This document shows positions 1-5,164 of a stretch of DNA of 5,164 nucleotides, piece after piece; position 1 is the stretch's first letter, and each line of letters begins with the position of its first letter. The stretch spans positions 1 to 5,164 of the forward strand of contig JAQXFL010000172.1 of NCBI GenBank assembly GCA_029250345.1, given 5' to 3'. A model generated the notes under the pieces. The model was not told the DNA's origin. It did not search any database and was given only the letters and a program-made list of their open reading frames with translations. The position numbers and the translations under genes are program-made. This DNA is from Candidatus Poseidoniaceae archaeon (GTDB taxonomy: Archaea > Thermoplasmatota > Poseidoniia > Poseidoniales > Poseidoniaceae).

Positions 1-221
1 TGGGCTTGCCAACGAATGATGTAACGGGTTACTTCTCTTCAAAATATCCGGTGGGACAGAGGAATTCACCGCCCAAGGAAAATCAAATTCCTTCTCAATC
101 GGATTACGAATCCCCCTCACCGAATAGCCAAATCTTAACAGAAACTGAACCACTGATTCCGAACGAATCGGAAGAGCAAATCAGCAACTTTTGGGATGAT
201 GTTAAGCTTGATTCCTCTTAG
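1..221 (+). CDS. 3' end of an unrecognised gene (5' end outside window)
   Basis: An open frame runs in from the window edge (full codons from base 3) and ends at a TAG at 219-221, giving about 72 residues. A TTG at base 6 could in principle be a start, but the frame is already open before it and no ribosome binding site can be seen, so this is most likely the C-terminal tail of a longer protein. The visible part is rich in Ser, Pro, Asn, Gln and Glu, has no hydrophobic segment and looks disordered, ending in FWDDVKLDSS. I do not recognise a domain and assign no function. It converges on the minus-strand phosphorylase gene downstream. Confidence 0.5.
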   Translation, partial: GLPTNDVTGYFSSKYPVGQRNSPPKENQIPSQSDYESPSPNSQILTETEPLIPNESEEQISNFWDDVKLDSS

Positions 222-397
222 TGCTATTCTACCGTTCACATGGGACAATCGGTTTACACCAGAAACAGAGATACGATTTCACGATTGATTCTTTCGCAGG
301 CAACGTAATCAAACAGAGGCCAAGCAACCAAAGTCCAAGTCTACAAGGAAAATGACATCTGTTTGAATATACAATCTCAATGTGTGCTGCGTCGAAG
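222..397. other. Gene-free convergent intergenic region
   Basis: This is the space between the stop of the truncated plus-strand gene and the stop of the minus-strand phosphorylase gene. No open frame with coding character, tRNA-like fold or strong inverted repeat was seen. Read on the minus strand, the part just beyond the phosphorylase stop is only moderately T-rich (around 320-350), which might serve as a weak archaeal transcription end, but this is not convincing enough to call as a terminator. Confidence 0.5.
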
Positions 398-1186
398 TTA
401 TTCCTTCAGCAACTCAACCATGCATGCCCACACGGGCATCAAACGACGGTTCGCCTGTGAGGAGACCGAATGATGGTCAAGGTCTGCTCCTGAATCACCA
501 GGTTCACGGCCTGCTGCCCAATTTGACGAAATACAAACGGCGACATATGGAAGTTTGAGTTCTCGGGCAAGCTTTGCTTCACGTGGCATCGTCATACCCA
601 CCATATGACCACCTAACGTATCGATGGCGTCGATTTCGGCTTTGGTCTCGAAGTGTGGACCCTGAGCGAGCCAATAGGTGTAGAACATCCGTTCAGCGCT
701 TGAAAACTCTTGAACTGAGCGCAGAACTTTGCTCAATTGCTGATTGATGGCAGCATCAAACGGTTCAGTCACCGATGTGAAAACAGCAGCATCATCGTGA
801 AACGTTGAAGCCTTACCAGTGAAATCAATGTACTGTTCGGCTAATGCTACTTTACCAGGAGGGAAGTCCTCTGGAATTGCCCCGACCGAGCAAACCGCCA
901 TGACCGCTTCACATCCAGCATCAGCGAGTGCACGCATGTTGGCTCTGTGTTCGATCATGTGAGGAGGTTTGCTGGCTTCACCACCGTTGTGATGGCGTTG
1001 TAAGAAGAACAATTCTTTCTTTTCGGTTCCGTTTGAGAGTCGCATGCACGTGAGTGGTACATCTCCCCATGGTGTCTCGACGTTCACATCGTCTCTTCTC
1101 AACAACTCAATGCCAGATTGTTTCATTTCCTCGCCAACTGCCATGTTGATGAGACCGGTTCCGCCAATCACTCCGAGTCGATTCAT
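398..1186 (-). CDS. MTA phosphorylase / purine nucleoside phosphorylase family protein, probably 6-oxopurine type
   Basis: This 262-residue protein belongs to the trimeric PNP/MTAP phosphorylase family, which cleaves purine nucleosides or 5'-methylthio-nucleosides with phosphate to give a base and (methylthio)ribose-1-phosphate, in the cytosol. Visible family motifs in order are GVIGGTGL (5-12, phosphate-binding Thr10), QRHH (63-66), PPH and HRANM (74-84), SVGAI (100-104), QYIDFT (118-123), FHD (129-131), QGPHFET (175-181) and GGHMVGMT plus the EAKLARE helix (192-209). Length matches the family. In human MTAP two Asp residues (D220, D222) recognise the 6-amino group; the equivalent stretch here reads SSNWAAG (220-226), with Asn222 and Ala224, as in 6-oxopurine enzymes. 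It is therefore more likely to act on methylthioinosine, inosine or guanosine than on MTA; this specificity is inferred. The phosphate-loop motif, usually RHG, is RHH. The gene lies 93 bp downstream of eS1 on the same strand. Confidence 0.88.
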   Translation of the reverse strand: MNRLGVIGGTGLINMAVGEEMKQSGIELLRRDDVNVETPWGDVPLTCMRLSNGTEKKELFFLQRHHNGGEASKPPHMIEHRANMRALADAGCEAVMAVCSVGAIPEDFPPGKVALAEQYIDFTGKASTFHDDAAVFTSVTEPFDAAINQQLSKVLRSVQEFSSAERMFYTYWLAQGPHFETKAEIDAIDTLGGHMVGMTMPREAKLARELKLPYVAVCISSNWAAGREPGDSGADLDHHSVSSQANRRLMPVWACMVELLKE

Positions 1187-1260
1187 ACCGAGCCCTAACG
1201 CTTTGTCCTTGTCAAACCTACGGCTCGTGTGACAGTTGGCCCTTGCTTTCGCAGAGGTAG

Positions 1261-1266
1261 TTTATA
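1261..1266 (-). promoter_or_regulatory. Possible archaeal TATA box for the phosphorylase gene
   Basis: On the minus strand this reads TATAAA within GTTGTATAAACTACC, about 75 bp upstream of the phosphorylase ATG and inside the 93-bp gap after eS1. An archaeal start site about 25 bp downstream would leave a leader of roughly 50 nt. This could give the phosphorylase its own promoter, but the match is short and no clear purine-rich BRE precedes it. Co-transcription with eS1 is equally possible. Confidence 0.25.
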
Positions 1267-1279
1267 CAACCGAGGCAAA

Positions 1280-2230
1280 TCATTCGTTGAGACGAGCAAT
1301 CAAGTCTGCTTTCTTGCCAGATACTGGCTTTCCAGCTGCCTTGAGAAGTTCCTTGAGTTCAGCGACCTTCATCGAATCGTAGTCTGCACTTGGTGCAGCT
1401 TCTTCGGCAGGTGCTTCTTCAACAGGTGCTTCTTCGGCAGGAGCCTTTTCGGATGCAGGTTCCATTGCTTCAGCAGCATCGATAATCGACGGAGTGGAGT
1501 CTTCTTCCTCTTCCTCTTCCATTGCTGCAGCGAGAGCTGCAGCCTTCTTTGCCTTGAGTTCAGCATCACTGCGTGCTTCTTCAGCGTGAATTTCATCGAG
1601 CGTTTTACCCTTATCAGTAACGACACCAGCTTGGAGCAGTTGGCTCTTGCGAATTGCGACGGACTTTACAGGGTAGATTGGCTTGACTGCCTTTCGGATT
1701 TCTTCTTCCAGGGTTCCGTCAAGAATCTGAGTTTGAATCTTCGAGTAGGTTGCCTTGGAAGCAAAAGCGATAATCATGTCTCGAGCCTTAGCACGCATAG
1801 CCTGCTTGATAGAAGTCTGAACTCGCTTTTGAGTAATAATCAGTGGCTTGAGTCGAATCAAGTAACCGTCGGTCGAAACGACATCGACGACATCATCGAC
1901 TTTGCCACGGTAGCGACGGATTTGTCGGCGGATGTGATCGGTTTGGTGGTGGTGACCGATGAATGTGGTCAGAGCGTCTTGCCCGACACATTCGTGAACA
2001 CGGAATCGGAGGATTACGTGCATCTTGGTAAAGTCACCATTGAATTCTTGTTGTGTCATTTCGTACACACGGCCGATAATGTGTTCATCGGACTCCCCGA
2101 GAGTCTCTCCTATTTTCTTAAAATCCCATGGCGATCGTGGGGCACGAATGGTGTACCAAATCTTGTTCTTCCACTTGTCACGTTGCTTACGTGCTGCTGC
2201 ACGTGCCTTTACACTAATCTTTTTTGCCAT
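1280..2230 (-). CDS. rps3ae: Small-subunit ribosomal protein eS1 (S3Ae) with C-terminal SAP domain
   Basis: This 316-residue protein is the archaeal/eukaryotic ribosomal protein eS1, a component of the 30S platform near the mRNA exit. The eS1 core fills about residues 1-205: a Lys/Arg-rich N-terminus (MAKKISVKARAAARKQRDKW), then WYTIRAP, an IGRV segment, the basic HIRRQIRRYRGKVDDVVDV stretch (99-117) and the C-terminal IYPVKSVAIRKSQLL segment (185-199). Archaeal eS1 is normally about 200-220 residues, so roughly 100 residues are extra. Residues 215-282 form an Ala/Glu-rich linker with a run of seven Glu (238-243 region) and EEAPA repeats. Residues 283-316 match a SAP motif (MKVAELKELLKAAG, then PVSGKKADLIARL), a helix-extended-helix fold that binds nucleic acid. 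The start is supported by a Shine-Dalgarno-like GAGATGAT. The core identification is firm; the role of the tail is unknown. Confidence 0.93.
   Translation of the reverse strand: MAKKISVKARAAARKQRDKWKNKIWYTIRAPRSPWDFKKIGETLGESDEHIIGRVYEMTQQEFNGDFTKMHVILRFRVHECVGQDALTTFIGHHHQTDHIRRQIRRYRGKVDDVVDVVSTDGYLIRLKPLIITQKRVQTSIKQAMRAKARDMIIAFASKATYSKIQTQILDGTLEEEIRKAVKPIYPVKSVAIRKSQLLQAGVVTDKGKTLDEIHAEEARSDAELKAKKAAALAAAMEEEEEEDSTPSIIDAAEAMEPASEKAPAEEAPVEEAPAEEAAPSADYDSMKVAELKELLKAAGKPVSGKKADLIARLNE
1398..1442 (-). repeat. Three tandem 15-bp repeats in the eS1 linker
   Basis: Three consecutive 15-bp units, GCTTCTTCGGCAGGT on the plus strand with one to two differences between copies, sit in frame and encode the Glu-Glu-Ala-Pro repeats of the acidic linker in eS1. 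Being a multiple of three, copy-number changes would lengthen or shorten the linker without breaking the frame. Confidence 0.8.
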
Positions 2231-2359
2231 GGTATCATCTCGGGGTGTGTGTTTGCGGGGGCTACCCCACTTGCAGGCTTGCGACCTCCCTCCCCTATTT
2301 GAAGAAGTCTCTCCGCCCGATTAAACTGAGATGTATCAATTTGGGCAATCTAATCCTCG
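2231..2359. promoter_or_regulatory. Divergent intergenic region between eS1 and the COG1325 gene
   Basis: The two genes are transcribed away from each other, so promoters for both should lie here. AT-rich stretches at 2321-2327 (TTAAACT; TTTAA when read on the minus strand) and 2331-2340 (ATGTATCAAT) are the only TATA-like candidates. From the first, eS1 would have a leader of roughly 70 nt, while the COG1325 transcript would be leaderless or nearly so; no Shine-Dalgarno is seen before its ATG. The eS1 leader side is strikingly G/C-rich and contains a short hairpin candidate at 2255-2270. Exact promoter positions are inferred. Confidence 0.4.
2234..2241 (-). promoter_or_regulatory. Shine-Dalgarno sequence of eS1
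   Basis: On the minus strand this reads GAGATGAT, ending three bases before the ATG. It matches the archaeal 16S 3'-end complement GAGGTGAT except at one position, and it supports the start at 2230. Confidence 0.6.
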
Positions 2360-2851
2360 ATGGTTCGGTACACTCTTGAGCAAGAAGGGGCACGGAAGGG
2401 TGTGAGCCTACACCACATCACCTGGCGTGCAACCGTTGGCGCCGTTGAAGATGAAACGGTGGTTGCCGAGGCTATCGCTTGGTTGGTGGGCGACCCTGAA
2501 CTGGTCGAGATTGAACGCACAACATCTTACCATGGCTCGGAAATACACATGGTGACCGGAGTTTGTAAGAAGAAGAAACAATCCCTCACATCTCTTGCCC
2601 AAATTGGCGAAGAAAACCTCCAGACTCTTGCCCAAGAAATCGAGCAACGCTACGATGAAAACAACACCTTACACTTCCGGCTCGAGTTCCACTCCTTTGT
2701 CAACGGCGAAGCTGTTCTAGCATCGCCTGGCCATGCATCAACCATCAAATGCCACACCAAGGTCGAAGTCTATCCAGGTCAAAATCCGAAAGAAGAGTGC
2801 TTGAAGGTTATCGAACAGGCAATTGAGCAAAGTCAAATAATGTCTGATTGA
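2360..2851 (+). CDS. COG1325-family RNA-binding protein (archaeal exosome-associated)
   Basis: This 163-residue protein matches the archaeal RNA-binding family COG1325 (PF01877), described as an exosome-associated subunit with a dsRBD-like fold. The characteristic N-terminal motif HHITWRATVGAVEDE (18-32) is followed by a helix ending WLVGD (41-45), the IERTTSYHGSEI segment (51-62) in place of the family's usual E-G-x-Y/H-G-N-P-I stretch, and a C-terminal beta strand with KCHTKVEVYPG (130-140). Family members usually begin a few residues before the H-x-I motif, so the in-frame GTG at 2402 (a 149-residue product) is a real alternative start; a purine-rich GGAAGGG lies just before it but is rather close. 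The ATG at 2360 lacks a Shine-Dalgarno and could be used on a leaderless mRNA. A role in RNA processing or decay is inferred from the family. Confidence 0.85.
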   Translation: MVRYTLEQEGARKGVSLHHITWRATVGAVEDETVVAEAIAWLVGDPELVEIERTTSYHGSEIHMVTGVCKKKKQSLTSLAQIGEENLQTLAQEIEQRYDENNTLHFRLEFHSFVNGEAVLASPGHASTIKCHTKVEVYPGQNPKEECLKVIEQAIEQSQIMSD

Positions 2852-2862
2852 GACGTAGTCGG

Positions 2863-2879
2863 TTCAACGCTAAGTTGAA
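2863..2879. repeat. Small perfect inverted repeat in the 52-bp intergenic gap
   Basis: TTCAAC (2863-2868) and GTTGAA (2874-2879) are perfect inverted copies around a 5-base spacer, GCTAA. The element lies 12 bp after the COG1325 stop and 24 bp before the next ATG. It could form a 6-bp hairpin or be a regulator half-site pair. No T-tract follows, so it is not a typical terminator, and a chance occurrence cannot be excluded. Confidence 0.4.
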
Positions 2880-2903
2880 GTCGAGTCCGAGCAACCGTGG
2901 TTC

Positions 2904-5030
2904 ATGAGTATGAGGTTAAGGGCTGTTGTGCTTACTGCCCTTATGCTGCTCAGCCTTACCGTGCCAATTTCAGCTGAGCATCAGCCGAGCATGAATGAGC
3001 CACCATTGTGCAATGCCGACCGTAATTCGACATGGACAGTGGGCCTTGTATACTGCAACGATTCGATTGATGTTGGGTACACACTGTTCTCACCGTTCTC
3101 ATCAACTGAAAGTTTCCTTATCGACTACGAAGGTAGAGAGGTCCACAGTTGGGACTCCCCAGGAAAGCATCGCCCAGGGATGACATCGTACCTTCTCCCG
3201 GACGGAGACCTGCTACGGAGCGCAGATATCTCGCAGCAAGCGATAGGCAACTTCAGCGGCGGTGGAACTGCTGGTAAAATTGAACGGATTGGTTGGGACG
3301 GAACTGCGGAATGGTCGTGGGAATTCTCCTCGACGTCTTACATCACTCACCACGATATCGAACCGATGCAGAATGGAAACATCTTGGCTATTGCATGGGA
3401 AGACAAAACAGAGGCTGAGGCACTGCAGGCTGGAAGAAACCCCGAAATAGCGAGTGACGCACCTGGTGGTAATGCAAATGTGTGGCCGGATTTCATTATC
3501 GAAATCGAACCACTGGAAAACAATCAAGCCAACATTGTTTGGGAATGGCACGCATGGGACCATCTTATTCAGGATTATGATGCTTCAAAAGACAATTATG
3601 GTGTCGTCCGAGACCATCCTGAGTTACTCGACATCAATTACGTAGGCGCCACTGGCAACCAAGCAGGCCGCGCTGACTGGATGCATTGCAACGGCATCGA
3701 TTACAACGAACTCCTTGATCAAATCGCCATCTCTTGCAAAAACATGAATGAAGTCTACATCATTGATCACAGCACGACAACTGAAGAGGCTGCAGGTCAT
3801 ACCGGTGGCAATTCCGGTAAAGGGGGAGACTTTCTCTATCGATGGGGAAATCAGCAAGTCTACGATGCAGGCCTATCAAGCGCCCAGAAATTGTTCGGCC
3901 AGCACGACATTCAATGGATTGAACAGGGCCGAGAAGGTGAAGGAGACCTTATCGTGTTCAACAACGGCGGAGGACAGAATTACGGTTACTCTTCAGTCGA
4001 TGTACTCACCCTGCCAGGTGCTAACGGCACGTACCCACTGCTAAGCAACAACACTTGGGGACCTCAGCAGCCAAACTGGTCGTGGAATCAAGGCAGTGAG
4101 ATGTATGCACAGATTGTCTCCGGGGCCGAGCGATTACAAAATGGCAACACACTGGTCACCGATGGCACAACGGGCACATTGTACGAAGTGGACTTGAGCG
4201 GTGAAATTGTGTGGAAGTACGTAAGTCCCATTTCAAACCAGGGCACGATGACGCAGGGTGAAGAAATACCGTCTGGAAACGTCTCTGTAGCACTCGGAAA
4301 TGCCCTGTTCAAGGCGAGAAGGTATGCCCCCGATTTTTCAGCATTCAGTGACAAAAACATGACACCTGGGACGTACATTGAGCATTCAACAGATGCATGC
4401 CCCGACGAAGATGCACTTCCATGGGACCGCGATGGCGACGGATGTATTGACGACTCTGATGAAGACGGAATCGTCGAACCATCTGATGTATGCAGAGGGC
4501 ATGATGACAATCTTGACCTCGACAACGATTCCGTGCCGGATGGTTGCGATGACTATGTTGATTCGGATGGAGACGGAATTGTTGATGAAAACGACGCTTG
4601 CCAAGGGTTTGATGATTCCATCGATATTGACAACGATTCAATTGCGGATGGATGCGACGAACTCTTGGACAATGACTCGGATGGCATCTCAAACCAAAAC
4701 GATACGTGTGAAGGCAGTGATGATTCTATAGATGGGGATGCCGACGGTACGCCAGACGGCTGCGACGAGACACCGAACGGCGATGAGATTCTGCCAGACA
4801 ATTCCGACAACTTAACCAACCAATCGGGTGAACATTCAACCGTCGATGCCAACAATTCAACGAGTCCGCAATCCGATGAGCCACAAACTCAGGACTCAGA
4901 TTCCACATCGACAGAAACCAACGCATTCGTTGCGACGGTTGCGGGTGGAGCAGTCGTGATTTCGATTGCTCTAGCAGGTCTCTACTTCCGCTCTTCATCT
5001 CGGAATTCGAAAGATAATGGACAGGGTTAG
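2904..5030 (+). CDS. Secreted, membrane-anchored arylsulfotransferase-family beta-propeller with TSP3 stalk
   Basis: This 708-residue protein has a Sec signal peptide (RLR, hydrophobic core 7-20, probable cleavage after ISA at 24). Residues about 55-475 resemble arylsulfotransferase (ASST) family propellers: GYTLFSPFSSTESFLID (58-74), YLLPDGDLLRS (96-106), HHDIEPMQNGNILAIAWE (149-166), WPDFIIEIEP (194-203), VWEWHAWDHLIQDYD (212-226), ADWMHCNGIDYNE (257-269), IIDHSTTTEEAAGHTGGNSGKGGDFLYRWGN (286-316) and FGQHDIQW (331-338). ASST enzymes move sulfate between phenolic compounds using active-site His and Arg; H149/H150, H261, R313 and H334 are candidates here. Residues 499-625 are Asp-rich TSP3-type calcium-binding repeats. 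A Ser/Thr/Asn-rich linker follows, then one membrane helix (674-695) and a short polar tail, so the propeller should sit outside the cell. Sixteen N-x-S/T sequons fit glycosylation. ATG codons at 2904 and 2910 are both possible starts. The family is clear; the substrate, and whether sulfotransfer occurs, are not. Confidence 0.85.
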   Translation: MSMRLRAVVLTALMLLSLTVPISAEHQPSMNEPPLCNADRNSTWTVGLVYCNDSIDVGYTLFSPFSSTESFLIDYEGREVHSWDSPGKHRPGMTSYLLPDGDLLRSADISQQAIGNFSGGGTAGKIERIGWDGTAEWSWEFSSTSYITHHDIEPMQNGNILAIAWEDKTEAEALQAGRNPEIASDAPGGNANVWPDFIIEIEPLENNQANIVWEWHAWDHLIQDYDASKDNYGVVRDHPELLDINYVGATGNQAGRADWMHCNGIDYNELLDQIAISCKNMNEVYIIDHSTTTEEAAGHTGGNSGKGGDFLYRWGNQQVYDAGLSSAQKLFGQHDIQWIEQGREGEGDLIVFNNGGGQNYGYSSVDVLTLPGANGTYPLLSNNTWGPQQPNWSWNQGSEMYAQIVSGAERLQNGNTLVTDGTTGTLYEVDLSGEIVWKYVSPISNQGTMTQGEEIPSGNVSVALGNALFKARRYAPDFSAFSDKNMTPGTYIEHSTDACPDEDALPWDRDGDGCIDDSDEDGIVEPSDVCRGHDDNLDLDNDSVPDGCDDYVDSDGDGIVDENDACQGFDDSIDIDNDSIADGCDELLDNDSDGISNQNDTCEGSDDSIDGDADGTPDGCDETPNGDEILPDNSDNLTNQSGEHSTVDANNSTSPQSDEPQTQDSDSTSTETNAFVATVAGGAVVISIALAGLYFRSSSRNSKDNGQG
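4398..4763 (+). repeat. TSP3-like calcium-binding repeat region within the sulfotransferase-like gene
   Basis: It encodes residues 499-620, with repeated D-x-D-x-D-G and D-N-D-S motifs such as DRDGDGCIDD, DSDGDGIVDENDAC and DGDADGTPDGC. Cysteines 530, 548, 566, 584, 602 and 620 are spaced exactly 18 residues apart and alternate between a D-x-C-x-G form and a D-G-C-D form, giving a 36-residue (108-bp) two-part repeat as in thrombospondin type 3 repeats. It probably forms a rigid, calcium-stabilised stalk between the propeller and the membrane helix. Confidence 0.8.
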
Positions 5031-5032
5031 GC

Positions 5033-5056
5033 TTCATTTTGTTTGAGTTTTGTTTC
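5033..5056 (+). terminator. T-rich transcription terminator candidate
   Basis: Directly after the TAG stop at 5028-5030 lies a stretch with 16 T in 24 bases, in four runs of two to four T. Archaeal RNA polymerase ends transcription at such T-rich tracts. The tract is flanked by a 5-bp inverted pair, GGCTT (5030-5034) and AAGCC (5058-5062). It would separate the long surface-protein gene from the ferredoxin gene. Confidence 0.5.
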
Positions 5057-5102
5057 AAAGCCTTCATGTATGGCGAGTTCCTGGGGTGACTGAGGAATAT
5101 CC

Positions 5103-5164
5103 ATGACCCACGTAGTAACAAGCACCTGTGTCGATCACAAATACCAAGAATGCGTTGCAGTATG
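5103..5164 (+). CDS. 7Fe-type ferredoxin, N-terminal fragment (runs off window)
   Basis: The first 20 codons read MTHVVTSTCVDHKYQECVAV, and the next codon begins TG, consistent with Cys. This matches the start of seven-iron ferredoxins such as Azotobacter FdI (xVVTDNCIKCKYTDCVEVC), small cytosolic electron carriers with one [3Fe-4S] and one [4Fe-4S] cluster. Cys9 and Cys17 align with the 3Fe-cluster ligands. The cysteine between them in FdI (C11) is His12 here, which suits a 3Fe rather than a 4Fe cluster at that site. A GAGG at 5092-5095, seven bases before the ATG, is a good ribosome binding site and supports this start. The rest of the gene lies outside the window, so the second cluster cannot be checked. 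Confidence 0.75.
   Translation, partial: MTHVVTSTCVDHKYQECVAV

Noticed and set aside
6..8. TTG at base 6 as the true start of the first gene
   Set aside because: The frame is open to the window edge, no ribosome binding site is visible, and the product would be only a disordered tail.
2286..2298. Mini open frame (GTG GGG TAG) in the eS1 leader behind a Shine-Dalgarno-like GGGAGGT
   Set aside because: The spacing is about 13 bases, longer than normal, and a two-codon frame has no independent support.
1229..2302. Long plus-strand open frame (357 codons) opposite eS1
   Set aside because: It is the antisense shadow of a confidently identified ribosomal protein gene. Its Cys/Phe/Leu/Ser-rich composition is what the complement of Lys/Glu/Ala codons gives, and it shows no recognisable domain.
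2858..2880. tRNA-like element (GGTTCAA resembles a T-loop)
   Set aside because: No acceptor stem, anticodon arm or D-arm can be built around it; the resemblance is limited to a few bases of the inverted repeat.
4088..4525. Ser/Pro-rich minus-strand open frame
   Set aside because: The Ser/Pro richness comes from reading the complement of Asp and Gly codons in the propeller and TSP3 region. There is no independent support.
4398..4763. CRISPR or mobile-element repeat suggested by periodic Asp-rich sequence
   Set aside because: The periodicity is at the protein level (TSP3 repeats in frame), the DNA units are diverged, and there are no spacers or flanking mobile-element features.
4726..5121. 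Minus-strand open frame opposite the stalk and tail of the sulfotransferase-like gene
   Set aside because: It overlaps a coding region with clear TSP3 repeats and a membrane anchor, and it runs over the terminator and the ferredoxin start. Its composition is that of an antisense frame and no domain is visible.

Overview
The window looks like a piece of an uncultured archaeal genome. Two of its genes belong to families that bacteria lack: ribosomal protein eS1 (S3Ae) and the COG1325 exosome-associated RNA-binding protein. The large secreted arylsulfotransferase-like protein with thrombospondin-type-3 (TSP3) repeats, the moderate GC content and the gene style resemble marine Poseidoniales (Marine Group II). 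That placement is inference from family resemblance; no phylogenetic test was possible here.

Layout from left to right. Bases 1-221 hold the 3' end of an unrecognised plus-strand gene with a low-complexity tail, followed by about 175 bp with no gene. On the minus strand lie an MTA phosphorylase/purine nucleoside phosphorylase family gene (398-1186) and, upstream of it in transcription order, the gene for eS1 (1280-2230). They could form a short operon, although a TATA-like element lies between them. A 129-bp divergent intergenic region (2231-2359) separates eS1 from a plus-strand COG1325 gene (2360-2851). After a 52-bp gap with a small inverted repeat comes a 708-residue secreted, membrane-anchored arylsulfotransferase-family beta-propeller (2904-5030). 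A T-rich terminator candidate follows, and then the first 20 codons of a 7Fe-type ferredoxin (5103 to the window edge).

The eS1 and COG1325 genes point to translation and RNA processing, the phosphorylase to nucleoside or methylthio-nucleoside salvage, the large secreted protein to a cell-surface role, and the ferredoxin to electron transfer. No mobile element, CRISPR array, tRNA or rRNA was found. The most notable points are a C-terminal SAP domain fused to eS1 through a long acidic linker, the TSP3 stalk of the sulfotransferase-like protein with cysteines spaced exactly 18 residues apart, and altered active-site motifs in the phosphorylase. I see no evidence of a multi-gene novel system such as a defence island.
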